Origin: Rhizobacter sp.
GTDB taxonomy: Bacteria; Pseudomonadota; Gammaproteobacteria; Burkholderiales; Burkholderiaceae_C
Direction of reading: 5' to 3'
Length of the DNA: 64,000 nt
NCBI GenBank assembly: GCA_025350965.1
Contig: JANXWV010000119.1
Span: 36,077 to 100,076 of the forward strand
Each line of letters opens with the position of its first letter. Position 1 is the first letter of the stretch. A program made the translations under genes and the position numbers. A model generated the notes under the pieces. It made no database searches and was not told where the DNA came from. It was given only the letters and a program-made list of their open reading frames with translations. Shown here piece after piece: positions 1-8,036 of the stretch.

Positions 1-25
1 TGGCACCCGAACACCCTCACCCCCA

Positions 26-46
26 CCCTCTCCCAGAGGGAGAGGG
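26..46. repeat. Perfect hairpin of an interspersed REP-like repeat
   Basis: A 9-bp stem CCCTCTCCC and its exact complement GGGAGAGGG enclose a 3-base AGA loop, preceded by the C-rich run CACCCCCACC. From memory this CCCTCTCCC-AGA-GGGAGAGGG core is a common intergenic palindrome in Proteobacteria. It sits directly upstream of the first gene, whose reading frame is open through it to the window edge. Confidence 0.7.
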
Positions 47-73
47 AGTCACACCCGCCTCATCGCGACCTGC

Positions 74-661
74 TTGCTGGCATTCGCTTCCATATCCACC
101 GCGTGGAGCGCAGAGCCTGCACCAGCCGCTGTGGCCGTTGCCCCAGCCATCGCCGCCAGCGCGCCGGTCGCTGCCCTGGCCGCTCCCGCACCCGCCGCTG
201 CCGCGAGCGGCCCACCCGCCTCCCTGGACACCCGCATCCAGGACGTCAAGGGCGACGTGATCCGCCTGAACCGCGACCTTCTGGTGCTCGAAGAGGAACT
301 GCTGTTCCCGGCCAATACGCAGGTGGCGCTGTTCGTGTCGATGGACGTGGGCAAGATGTTCTCGCTCGACTCGGTGCAGATCAAACTCGACGACAAGCCC
401 GTCACCAACTACCTCTACACGCCGGCCGAAGTGAGCGCCTTGCACCGGGGCGGCGTGCAGCGCGTGTTCGTGGGCAACCTGAAGTCGGGCGAGCACACGA
501 TCGTGGCCTTCTTCACCGGCGGCGGCCCGCACGAGCGCGACTACAAGCGCGGCACCACGGTCAAGTTCGACAAGGGTGTGGAGCCCAAGTACATCGAGCT
601 GCAAATCAAGGACTCGATGGCCAAGCTGCAGCCCGAGTTCGACGTCAAGGTCTGGCAGTAA
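74..661 (+). CDS. Exported hypothetical protein, first visible gene of the TonB/Agl-like cluster
   Basis: I do not recognise the family. The protein has an Ala/Pro-rich segment after a signal peptide, then a compact domain of about 140 residues (from ...DVIRLNRDLLVLEEELLF to the end) that looks like a periplasmic beta-rich fold with FVSMDVG and YIELQIKDSM. The track start is a TTG at 74, but the hydrophobic signal-peptide core (LIATCLLAFASISTAWSA) begins upstream of it. The frame is open to the left edge through a hairpin repeat and contains no ATG or GTG, so the true start is unresolved. It lies 18 bp before the next gene and is co-directional with nine genes of an ExbB/ExbD/TonB-like system, which suggests a periplasmic accessory of that machine. 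That role is inference only. Confidence 0.75.
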   Translation: MLAFASISTAWSAEPAPAAVAVAPAIAASAPVAALAAPAPAAAASGPPASLDTRIQDVKGDVIRLNRDLLVLEEELLFPANTQVALFVSMDVGKMFSLDSVQIKLDDKPVTNYLYTPAEVSALHRGGVQRVFVGNLKSGEHTIVAFFTGGGPHERDYKRGTTVKFDKGVEPKYIELQIKDSMAKLQPEFDVKVWQ

Positions 662-679
662 GCCGTTGCGCTCACCCCG

Positions 680-2680
680 ATGAACGTGCGCCCTTTCACC
701 CTGATGCTGCTGCGGCAAGTAACCGTGGCCGCCGCGTGCATGGGCGCCATCGCGGCCCACGCTGCGGCGCCGGCAGCGCCCTTGGCAGATGCCCCCGCGA
801 GCCCCGTCAAAGACCCGCACTACGGCGACGCGCTGTTCCACTTCTACCAACCGCACTACTTCACCGCCTTGACCACGCTGATGGCCTCGCAGCAGCTCGG
901 CCGCGTGGCAAAGCATGCCGACGAAGCCGAGGTGCTGCGGGGTGGCCTGCTGCTGTCGTACGGCATGCATGTAGAAGCGGGGCAGCTCTTCACGCAACTC
1001 ATCGACAAGGGCGCGCCGCCTTCGGTGCGCGACCGTGCGTGGTACTTCCTCGCGAAGATCCGCTACCAGCGTGGCCTGCCGGCCGAAGCCCTTGCCGCGC
1101 TCGCGCGCATCGAAGCCAGCTTGCCGGCCGAGCTGGAAGACGACCGCCACCTGCTGCACGCCAACCTGCTGATGGGCAGCGGCGACTACGCGGGGGCGGC
1201 CACGGTGCTGAGCGCGATGACAGCGAACAAGGGCGGTTCGAACACCGGCTACTTCGGCTTCGGCAGGCGTGACGCCAACGCCACCGAGAAGAGTGCCGCT
1301 CGCCAGTACGCCGGCTTCAACCTCGGTGTGGCACTCATCAAGACCGGTGACCTCAGCGGTGGCACTGCCCTGCTCGACGAACTCGGCCGCGCCCCGGCCG
1401 CGTTCGAAGAGGCGCGCAGCCTGCGCGACCGGGCCAACGTGGCGCTGGGCTTCGCGGCGCTGCAAGCCAACCAACCCGAGCAGGCGCGCACCTTCCTCGA
1501 ACGCGTGCGCCTCGCGGGCCCGCAGTCGAACAAGGCCTTGCTCGGCTTCGGGTGGGCGGCCGCGAGCATGAAGAACGCGAAGCTCGCACTCGTGCCCTGG
1601 ACCGAACTCGCCGGCCGCGACGCGAGCGACGCCGCCGTGCTGGAAGCGCGCATCGCGCTGCCCTACGCCTACGCCGAACTCGGTGCGCAGGGCCAGTCGC
1701 TGGCCGGCTACAACGGCGCGATCAGCGACTTCGAGCGCGAGAACAGCGGCCTCGACGAGTCGATCAAATCGATCCGCAGCGGCAAGTTGATGAACGCGCT
1801 GCTCGCGCGCAACCCGGGCGAAGGCTCGGGCGAAGAGATGGGCTGGTTCTGGACAATGCGCGCGCTGCCCGACATGCCGCACGCGCCGCACCTGGCGCAG
1901 GTGCTCGCGAAGAACGAGTTCCAGGAGGCGTTCAAGAACTTCCGTGACCTGCGCTTCATGGCTGGCAACCTGCAGCAGTGGGCCGACAACCTGGGCGTGT
2001 TCAGCGACATGCTCGACGCCCGCCGCAAGGCCTACACCGAGCGCCTGCCGCAGGTGCTGGCGCGCGCCCGCGAAACCGGCATGACCGCAGCCAGCGAGCG
2101 CAGCGCCGGGCTCGCCAAGGAAGTGGCCGAGGCCGAACAGGCCGCCGACGGCGTGGCGCTGGCCGATACGAAGCAGCGCGATCTGATCGAGCGCCTGGCC
2201 GGCCTGCGCGCCGCGCAAGCCCAACCCGCGCCTGCCCCCGAGGTGGCTGCAATGAGCGAGCGCATGCGCCGCGTGGCGGGTGCCTTGACGTGGCAGTTGG
2301 CGCAGGAGTTCCCGGCCAAGGTGTGGGAGGCGAAGAAGGTGCTCGGCAGCATCGACTTGCAGCTCGCGCAAGCCAAGGCGCACGAGGCTGCACTCACGCA
2401 GGCACAGGTCGACGAGCCCGCGCGCTTCGAGCGCTTCGCCAAGCGCATTGCCGAATTGAAGCCGCGCCTGCAGGCGCTGATGCCGCGCATCGCCGCATTG
2501 GGTGGCGAGCAACAGCAAGCCGCGCAGGGCATTGCCGTGGCAGAACTGGCAAGCCAGAAGGAACGGCTTGCGCTGTACACCACGCAGGCGCGCTTCGCCG
2601 TTGCGCAGTTGGTGGACCGCGCGGTGACCCCACAAGCGCAGTCACAACCGCAGGAGGGCGACCGTGCTCGCAAGCCGTAA
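680..2680 (+). CDS. Exported TPR-like/coiled-coil protein
   Basis: The 666-residue protein has an N-terminal signal peptide (TVAAACMGAIAAHAAAPAAP) followed by helical repeats of TPR character (for example LLSYGMHVEAGQLFTQLI, ARQYAGFNLGVALIKTGDLSGG). Its C-terminal third is Ala/Glu/Gln-rich and probably coiled-coil. It is predicted to act in the periplasm as a scaffold. The next gene, a TPR lipoprotein, starts inside its 3' end (17-bp overlap), so the two are translationally coupled. Paired large TPR proteins next to ExbB/ExbD genes recall the TPR components of Myxococcus Agl/Glt-type complexes; this is an analogy, not a demonstrated homology. No enzyme motif is visible. The ATG at 680 lacks a convincing Shine-Dalgarno sequence. 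Confidence 0.85.
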   Translation: MNVRPFTLMLLRQVTVAAACMGAIAAHAAAPAAPLADAPASPVKDPHYGDALFHFYQPHYFTALTTLMASQQLGRVAKHADEAEVLRGGLLLSYGMHVEAGQLFTQLIDKGAPPSVRDRAWYFLAKIRYQRGLPAEALAALARIEASLPAELEDDRHLLHANLLMGSGDYAGAATVLSAMTANKGGSNTGYFGFGRRDANATEKSAARQYAGFNLGVALIKTGDLSGGTALLDELGRAPAAFEEARSLRDRANVALGFAALQANQPEQARTFLERVRLAGPQSNKALLGFGWAAASMKNAKLALVPWTELAGRDASDAAVLEARIALPYAYAELGAQGQSLAGYNGAISDFERENSGLDESIKSIRSGKLMNALLARNPGEGSGEEMGWFWTMRALPDMPHAPHLAQVLAKNEFQEAFKNFRDLRFMAGNLQQWADNLGVFSDMLDARRKAYTERLPQVLARARETGMTAASERSAGLAKEVAEAEQAADGVALADTKQRDLIERLAGLRAAQAQPAPAPEVAAMSERMRRVAGALTWQLAQEFPAKVWEAKKVLGSIDLQLAQAKAHEAALTQAQVDEPARFERFAKRIAELKPRLQALMPRIAALGGEQQQAAQGIAVAELASQKERLALYTTQARFAVAQLVDRAVTPQAQSQPQEGDRARKP

Positions 2681-5600
2681 TCACCGCCTTGCACGCCTGC
2701 CCGCCGCGCTGCTGCTGCTCGGCCTGTGCGCCTGCGGCAGCGGCAAGCTCAAGGGCACGCCCGACAACGAGCCGACGCTGAAGGCGCTGGCGAGCCGGCA
2801 GGTCAGCGTGCAAGCCGACGCGGGCGTCAAGGCCAGCGAAGAGCAGGCCATCGCCGCGTACAAGAAGTTCCTCGACGCGGCGCCGCGCGCACCGCAGCGC
2901 GCGCAGGCGATGCGCCGGCTCGGCGATCTGGAGATGGAAGTCGCCGAGAGCCGCTTCACCGATACGCCGGGTGCAACGCCGATGGCTGCCGCCGACTACC
3001 GCGCTGCCATTGCGCGCTACCGCGACTTCCTCAAGGCCTACCCCGCCGATGCGAACAACGACCGCGTGCTGTACCAGCTGGCCCGTGCGCATGAGCAGGG
3101 CGGCGCGCTCGAACTGGCGCTGGCCACACTCGACCAACTCGTGCGCGAGTACCCCGCCACCGTCTACCGCGACGAGGCCAACTTCCGCCGAGGCGAGCTG
3201 CTGTTCACGACCCGCGAGTACGCCAAGGCCGAGCAAGCCTTCGCCACGGTTCTGAAGAGCGAACGGCGCAACACCTACGAGGAACGTTCCCTCTACATGC
3301 AGGGGTGGTCGCAGTTCAAGCAAGGCCGGCTGGAAGACGCGCTGACGCCGTTCTTCGGCGTGCTCGACCGCAAGCTGGCCGGCCAGACCGGCAGCGGCGA
3401 GCTCGACACGCTGACCGGCAGACAAGGCTTCACGCGGGCCGACCGCGAGCTGGTCGAAGACACCTTCCGCGTTGCGAGCATCTGCCTGCAGAACCTGCAG
3501 GGCGCCGACTCGATTCCCCAGTTCATCACCAGCGAGGTGCGACGCGGCTACGAGTTCCGCGTGTACCAGCAGCTCGGGGAGCTGTACGTCAAGCAAGACC
3601 GCAGCAAGGACGCGGCCGACACCTTTGGCGCCTTCGCGCGCGCCCACCCGCTGCACGAGCAGGCGCCTCAGCTGCAAGCCCGCGTGGTCGAGATCTACCA
3701 GAGCGCGGGCCTCACCACGCTGGCACTTGCGGCGAAGAAGGACCACGTGTCGCGTTACGGCATCGACAGCGAGTTCCGCCGTGCCAACCCGGCCGGCTGG
3801 GCATTGGCGCAGCCGCTCGTGAAGACGCACCTCGCCGAGTTGGCGCGCCACCACCATGCGGCGGCGCAGAAGAGCCGCGCGAGTGCCGACTACCAGGAGG
3901 CGGTGCGCTGGTACCGCGCCTACCTCACGTCGTTCCCGAGCGACCCGGCTGCGGCGCAGAACAACTTCCTGCTCGCCGAGCTGCTGTTCGAAGACCAGCT
4001 CTTCAAGGAGGCTGCGGTCGAGTACGAGAAAACGGCCTATGGCTACCCGGTGCACGCCAAGAGCGCCGACGCAGGCTATGCGGCTTTGCTGTCGTATGCG
4101 CGCCTGACCAAGGATGCGGTCGCTGCTGACGCACCCGTGCTGCAGCGTTCGAGCGTTGACAGCGCCCTGCGCTTCGCCGCCGCCTTCAAGGCCGACACGC
4201 GCACCGGCACCGTGCTGACGAATGCCTCGGAGCAACTGTTCGCGCTGAAAGACCCGGCGCAGGCAGCCAAGATTGCGCAGCAGGTGCTGGCCCTCGACCC
4301 ACCCGCCGCAGCCGCGCAACGCCGCACCGCATGGACCGTGCTCGCGCACACCGCATTCGAGCGCAACGCCTTCGCCGATGCGGAACGCGCGTACGCCGAG
4401 GTGCTCGCGCTGGTGCCTGACAAAGACCCGGCACGCACGGAGTTCAAAGAGCGGCTGGCCGCGTCGGTCTACAAGCAGGGCGAAGAGGCACGCACGAAGG
4501 GCAACGCGCGTGACGCCGTCGGCCACTTCGCGCGCGTGGCGGCTGTCGCGCCGCAATCGAGCGTTCGCGCCACCGCCCAGTACGACGCGGCGGCCGCCCT
4601 CATCGGCTTGAAAGATTGGGACAACGCGGCCCGCACGCTCGAAGACTTCCGCGCCCGCTTTGCCAACCACCCGCTGCAGGACGATGTCGCCGCGAAGCTC
4701 GCGCTGGCCTACACCGAGCGCGGCCAGTGGTCGCAGGCCGCAGGTGAGTTCGAGCGGGTTGCAGCGGCGGCGAAGGACCCGCAGGTCGCACGCGCAGCGC
4801 TGTGGCAAGCGGCCGAGCTGCACGAAAAAGCCAGCGAGAAGGCCAGCGACAAACCCAACGAAAAAGGCGGCAACGCGGCCACCTCGCGCATGGCCGCGAC
4901 CAAGGCCTACGAGCGCTTCCTGAAGCTCTACCCCGAACCGCTGGAGCCAGCCGTCGAAACCCGCCACCGCCTGGCGCGGCTGGCCCGTGCCGATGGCAAC
5001 GCCGTGCGCGCGTTCGTGCTCGCCAAAGACATCTTCTTCGCCGACCAGGCCGGCGGCGCTGCCCGCACCGACCGCACCCGCTACCTCGGCGCCAGCGCCG
5101 CGCTGACGCTGGCCGAGCCGGTGCTCGCGAGCTACAAGCAGGTGCCGTTGATCGAGCCGCTGGCGAAGCAGTTGAAGCTGAAGAAGGCGAAGCTCGAGGA
5201 CGTGCTGAAGGCCTATGCCGTGGCGGCCGATTACGGCGTGGCCGACGTGACGACCGCCGCCACCTTCCACATCGCTGCGCTCTATCAAGACTTCGGCCAG
5301 GCCATGCTCGGCTCGCAGCGGCCGAAGAAGCTCAGCAAAGCCGAGCTGGAGCAATACAACGTGATGCTCGAAGAACAGGCCGATCCGTTCGCCCAGAAGG
5401 CCACCGAGCTGCACGAAGTGAATGCTCGCCGCGCCGCCACCGGCCTGTACGACGAGTGGGTGCAGAAAAGCTTCAAGGCTCTCGCCGCATTGCGCCCGCT
5501 GCGCTACGGCAAGGTGGAACGCATTGATCTGGCAAGCGCCCCGGCGGCACTGGCCGCGCCTGCCGACGCGAGCGTGGCCACGTTGGAAGCCGCCCTCGCG

Positions 5601-5906
5601 GCCAACCCGAAGCAGCCGCAACTCGCAAACCAGCTCGGCATTGCGTTGCGCAAGGCGGGCCAGTTCACGAAGGCGCGCGCGGCGTACGAGCGCGCCATCG
5701 AGCTCGACGCGAACCCTGCCAATGCGACGCTGAACCTCGCCATCCTTCACGACATTTACCTCGCTGACAGCGCCCGTGCGCTGGCCTTGTACGACCGCTA
5801 CCTCGCGCTCACCACGGGCGGTGACGCGATGGTTGCGAAGTGGGTCGCCGACCTCAAGAACCGCAAACCGCCAGCCACGTTGCTGAGCAAGAAGGACTCT
5901 TCATGA
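2664..5906 (+). CDS. Large TPR-repeat outer-membrane lipoprotein
   Basis: The 1080-residue protein starts with GTG at 2664 behind a good ribosome site (GGAGG). It has a type II signal peptide with lipobox LCAC, so Cys24 would be lipidated. Nearly the whole mature protein is tetratricopeptide repeats, with motifs such as AIARYRDFLKAYPADANNDRVL, ALATLDQLVREYPA and AYERAIELDANPANATLNLA. This resembles BamD/YbgF-like or Agl/Glt TPR lipoproteins. It is probably anchored in the outer membrane facing the periplasm, forming the docking scaffold of the ExbB/ExbD-driven machine encoded downstream. It overlaps the preceding gene by 17 bp and the following gene by 4 bp (ATGA). I cannot name a substrate. 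Confidence 0.9.
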   Translation: MLASRNHRLARLPAALLLLGLCACGSGKLKGTPDNEPTLKALASRQVSVQADAGVKASEEQAIAAYKKFLDAAPRAPQRAQAMRRLGDLEMEVAESRFTDTPGATPMAAADYRAAIARYRDFLKAYPADANNDRVLYQLARAHEQGGALELALATLDQLVREYPATVYRDEANFRRGELLFTTREYAKAEQAFATVLKSERRNTYEERSLYMQGWSQFKQGRLEDALTPFFGVLDRKLAGQTGSGELDTLTGRQGFTRADRELVEDTFRVASICLQNLQGADSIPQFITSEVRRGYEFRVYQQLGELYVKQDRSKDAADTFGAFARAHPLHEQAPQLQARVVEIYQSAGLTTLALAAKKDHVSRYGIDSEFRRANPAGWALAQPLVKTHLAELARHHHAAAQKSRASADYQEAVRWYRAYLTSFPSDPAAAQNNFLLAELLFEDQLFKEAAVEYEKTAYGYPVHAKSADAGYAALLSYARLTKDAVAADAPVLQRSSVDSALRFAAAFKADTRTGTVLTNASEQLFALKDPAQAAKIAQQVLALDPPAAAAQRRTAWTVLAHTAFERNAFADAERAYAEVLALVPDKDPARTEFKERLAASVYKQGEEARTKGNARDAVGHFARVAAVAPQSSVRATAQYDAAAALIGLKDWDNAARTLEDFRARFANHPLQDDVAAKLALAYTERGQWSQAAGEFERVAAAAKDPQVARAALWQAAELHEKASEKASDKPNEKGGNAATSRMAATKAYERFLKLYPEPLEPAVETRHRLARLARADGNAVRAFVLAKDIFFADQAGGAARTDRTRYLGASAALTLAEPVLASYKQVPLIEPLAKQLKLKKAKLEDVLKAYAVAADYGVADVTTAATFHIAALYQDFGQAMLGSQRPKKLSKAELEQYNVMLEEQADPFAQKATELHEVNARRAATGLYDEWVQKSFKALAALRPLRYGKVERIDLASAPAALAAPADASVATLEAALAANPKQPQLANQLGIALRKAGQFTKARAAYERAIELDANPANATLNLAILHDIYLADSARALALYDRYLALTTGGDAMVAKWVADLKNRKPPATLLSKKDSS

Positions 5907-6265
5907 AACCTTTCGTCTCGGCCGCCGCAGGCGCCTCGCTGGGCCTGATCGGCATGGTGCTGGTCGGCCTGGCCGTGCCGGTGGTGGCGCAGGACCGCGC
6001 CGACATCGACCGCTCGCAGATCATCGGCAACCGTGAGCTGCCCAAGGTGCTCTACATCGTGCCGTGGAAGAAGCCGTTGCCCGGCGAGCTGGCCGGCCGG
6101 CCCGTGGCGAGCGTGCTCGACGAAGCGCTGGCCCCCATCGACCGCGACGTGTTCCGCCGCCAGGTGCAGTACGGCGCGCAAGCCGCAGTGAAGCCCACTG
6201 CCGCCTCGCCCAACACGGCACCCAACGCCGCGCCGACCGTCACGGCAGCGGCGCAGCCCAAGTAG
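5903..6265 (+). CDS. Small exported protein of the TonB-like cluster
   Basis: The 120-residue product begins at ATG 5903, inside the stop of the upstream TPR gene (ATGA overlap), rather than at the track start 5840. It has a signal peptide ending near VVAQ, a conserved-looking core (DRSQIIGNRELPKVLYIVPW) and an Ala/Pro/Thr-rich low-complexity C-terminus. Function is unknown. Its position between the TPR lipoprotein and the ExbB-like channel, with tight coupling to the former, argues that it is a structural part of the same envelope complex. Confidence 0.85.
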   Translation: MKPFVSAAAGASLGLIGMVLVGLAVPVVAQDRADIDRSQIIGNRELPKVLYIVPWKKPLPGELAGRPVASVLDEALAPIDRDVFRRQVQYGAQAAVKPTAASPNTAPNAAPTVTAAAQPK

Positions 6266-6309
6266 CCACCCCGACACCCGACCCCGAGTTTTCACAGGAG
6301 AAATGTTCG

Positions 6310-6963
6310 ATGAATGCATTCAACACGGCGCTGAAGTTCTTCCAGGATTGCGGCCTGTTCATTTACCCCAGCATCCTCATCATGGCGCTGGGTGTGTCCA
6401 TCGCCATCGAGCGGCTGATCTTCCTGAACCGCGCTCGCAGCCAGAACCGCAAGGTCTGGGCGAAGGTGCTGCCGATGCTGCAAGGCGGGCAGTGGAAGGA
6501 AGTGCAAAGCGTGACCGCGAACTCCGACGCGGCCATCGGCCGAATCGTCAACTACGGTCTGACGCGCATGCAAAGCCCCGGCCGCCGCGAAGACTTCGAC
6601 GCCGCGATGGAAGAAGGCATGATGGAAGTGGTGCCGCGCCTTGAGAAGCGCACCCACTACATCGCGACCTTCGCCAACGTGATCACGCTGGTCGGCTTGC
6701 TCGGCACCATCATCGGCCTGATCAAGGGCTTCACGGCGGTGGCGCAAGTCAACCCGGCCGAGAAGGCCGAGCTGCTGTCGGCGTCGATCTCGATCGCGAT
6801 GAACAACACCGCGTTTGCACTGATGGTGGCGATTCCGTTCCTGCTCATCCATTCGTTCCTGCAGGCGCGCACGAGCGAGATCGTCGATGGCCTGGAGGCC
6901 GCGAAGATGAGCTTCCTGAACCTGGTTCAGCGCCTCAAGGCTGAACAGGCTGCGGTGCGCTAG
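6310..6963 (+). CDS. ExbB/TolQ/MotA-family proton channel protein
   Basis: The 217-residue inner-membrane protein starts at ATG 6310 after a strong CAGGAGAA ribosome site; the track ORF starts too early. It has the three-helix plan of ExbB/TolQ: TM1 at FIYPSILIMALGVSIAIERLIFL, a cytoplasmic loop, TM2 at FANVITLVGLLGTIIGLIKGF and TM3 at NNTAFALMVAIPFLLIHSFL. The GLLGTIIGLIKGF signature is characteristic of the MotA/TolQ/ExbB superfamily. Paired with two ExbD-like proteins it should form the proton-conducting stator that energises the TonB-like transducers downstream. The gene neighbourhood differs from the standard exbBD-tonB and tolQRAB-pal operons. Confidence 0.93.
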   Translation: MNAFNTALKFFQDCGLFIYPSILIMALGVSIAIERLIFLNRARSQNRKVWAKVLPMLQGGQWKEVQSVTANSDAAIGRIVNYGLTRMQSPGRREDFDAAMEEGMMEVVPRLEKRTHYIATFANVITLVGLLGTIIGLIKGFTAVAQVNPAEKAELLSASISIAMNNTAFALMVAIPFLLIHSFLQARTSEIVDGLEAAKMSFLNLVQRLKAEQAAVR

Positions 6964-6966
6964 ATC

Positions 6967-7512
6967 ATGCGCGTGCGTCGCCTGCGCAAGGAGCAGGCCC
7001 ACCTCGAGATCACCGCGTTCATCAACCTGATCGTGGTGCTGGTGCCCTTCCTGCTGTCGGTGGCGGTGTTCACGCGGCTGGCCGTCATCGACCTGTCGTT
7101 GCCGGCACAGACCTCGGGCGTCGAGCAGTTGAAGGCCGAAGACCTGAAGCTGGAAGTCGTGATCCGGCCCGACGCGCTGGAGGTGGGTGACCGCATCGGC
7201 GGCCTGATTCGCCGCATCGACAACACGCCGGCCGGCCATGACGTGAAAGCCTTGTCGAACCTGATGCAGCAGATCAAGGGCAAGTTCCCGGACCAGTTGG
7301 AGGCCACGCTCTTGGCGCAGCCCGACACGCCCTACGACACGCTGGTTCAGGTGATGGACGCGATGCGCGCCGGCATGTCGGCCGAGGGCACGAAGCTCGT
7401 GCGCACGGAGCTGTTTCCGAACATCTCGATCGGCGATGCGCCTTTGGTGAATACCGTGAATGCGGTGGCTGCGGCGAACCCGGTCAAGCCCATCACCGTG
7501 GCCAAGAAGTAA
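6967..7512 (+). CDS. ExbD/TolR-family protein, copy 1
   Basis: The 181-residue protein has one N-terminal membrane helix (INLIVVLVPFLLSVAVFTRLAV) after a short basic cytoplasmic segment, then a periplasmic domain. This is the ExbD/TolR plan. The usual membrane-helix aspartate (D-hxxLLxVFM) is not evident: the helix reads AFINLIVVLVPFLL, so this copy may be the non-proton-carrying partner. It starts 3 bp after the ExbB-like gene and 14 bp before a second, different ExbD gene. The periplasmic region includes MQQIKGKFPDQLEATLLAQPDTPYDTLVQVMDAMR, similar to ExbD C-terminal sequence. Confidence 0.9.
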   Translation: MRVRRLRKEQAHLEITAFINLIVVLVPFLLSVAVFTRLAVIDLSLPAQTSGVEQLKAEDLKLEVVIRPDALEVGDRIGGLIRRIDNTPAGHDVKALSNLMQQIKGKFPDQLEATLLAQPDTPYDTLVQVMDAMRAGMSAEGTKLVRTELFPNISIGDAPLVNTVNAVAAANPVKPITVAKK

Positions 7513-7526
7513 GAGGAACCCAAGCC

Positions 7527-8036
7527 ATGAAACTCACGCCGCGCCAGAAGCGCACCGAGAGGCGCTCGCGCAACCAGACCATGGTCGACATGAACCTGGT
7601 CTCGTTGATCGACGTGTTCACGATCCTGATCTTCTTCCTGCTCTCGAACTCGGGCGGCGTTGAAACGCTGCCGAGCCCGAAGGCGGTCAAGCTGCCCGAG
7701 TCGTTCGCGGTGGTCGCCCCACGCGACACGCTGGTGGTGGTGGTCAGCGGCACCGAGATCCTGGTCGACGGCCGCAAGGTGTCGTCGGTGCAAGACGCGA
7801 TGGCCGGGCCGGACGACCTGATCGCACCGCTGAAGGCCGAGCTCGACCTGCTGCAGACCCACCGCCAGGTCGTGCGCGCCGAGACCGTGGCGCAAAACGC
7901 CCCGTCCAACAAGGCCGTGACCATCATGGGCGACAAGGACATCCCCTACCAGTTGCTGCGCCGGGTGATGGCGACATGCGCCAAGGCGAACTTCAGCGAC
8001 GTGTCGTTCGCGGTGCGCCAAAGGGGTGAAGGGTGA
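7527..8036 (+). CDS. ExbD/TolR-family protein, copy 2
   Basis: The 169-residue protein is a canonical ExbD/TolR. The N-terminal helix DMNLVSLIDVFTILIFFLLSNSG carries the expected membrane aspartate (LIDVFTIL), the proton-carrying residue in this family. The periplasmic domain ends in KDIPYQLLRRVMATCAKANFSDVSFAV, matching the ExbD C-terminal signature. Two ExbD-type proteins per ExbB-type channel, as here, is the arrangement known for Myxococcus AglR-AglQ-AglS. The stop codon overlaps the GTG start of the AgmX/TonB-like gene by 4 bp, indicating coupled translation. Confidence 0.93.
   Translation: MKLTPRQKRTERRSRNQTMVDMNLVSLIDVFTILIFFLLSNSGGVETLPSPKAVKLPESFAVVAPRDTLVVVVSGTEILVDGRKVSSVQDAMAGPDDLIAPLKAELDLLQTHRQVVRAETVAQNAPSNKAVTIMGDKDIPYQLLRRVMATCAKANFSDVSFAVRQRGEG

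Noticed and set aside
17-2635. 872-aa antisense ORF, and the 1118-aa ORF at 2394-5750 (-)
   Set aside because: His/Arg/Gln-rich translations antisense to convincing TPR genes; absence of stops is a GC-bias effect.
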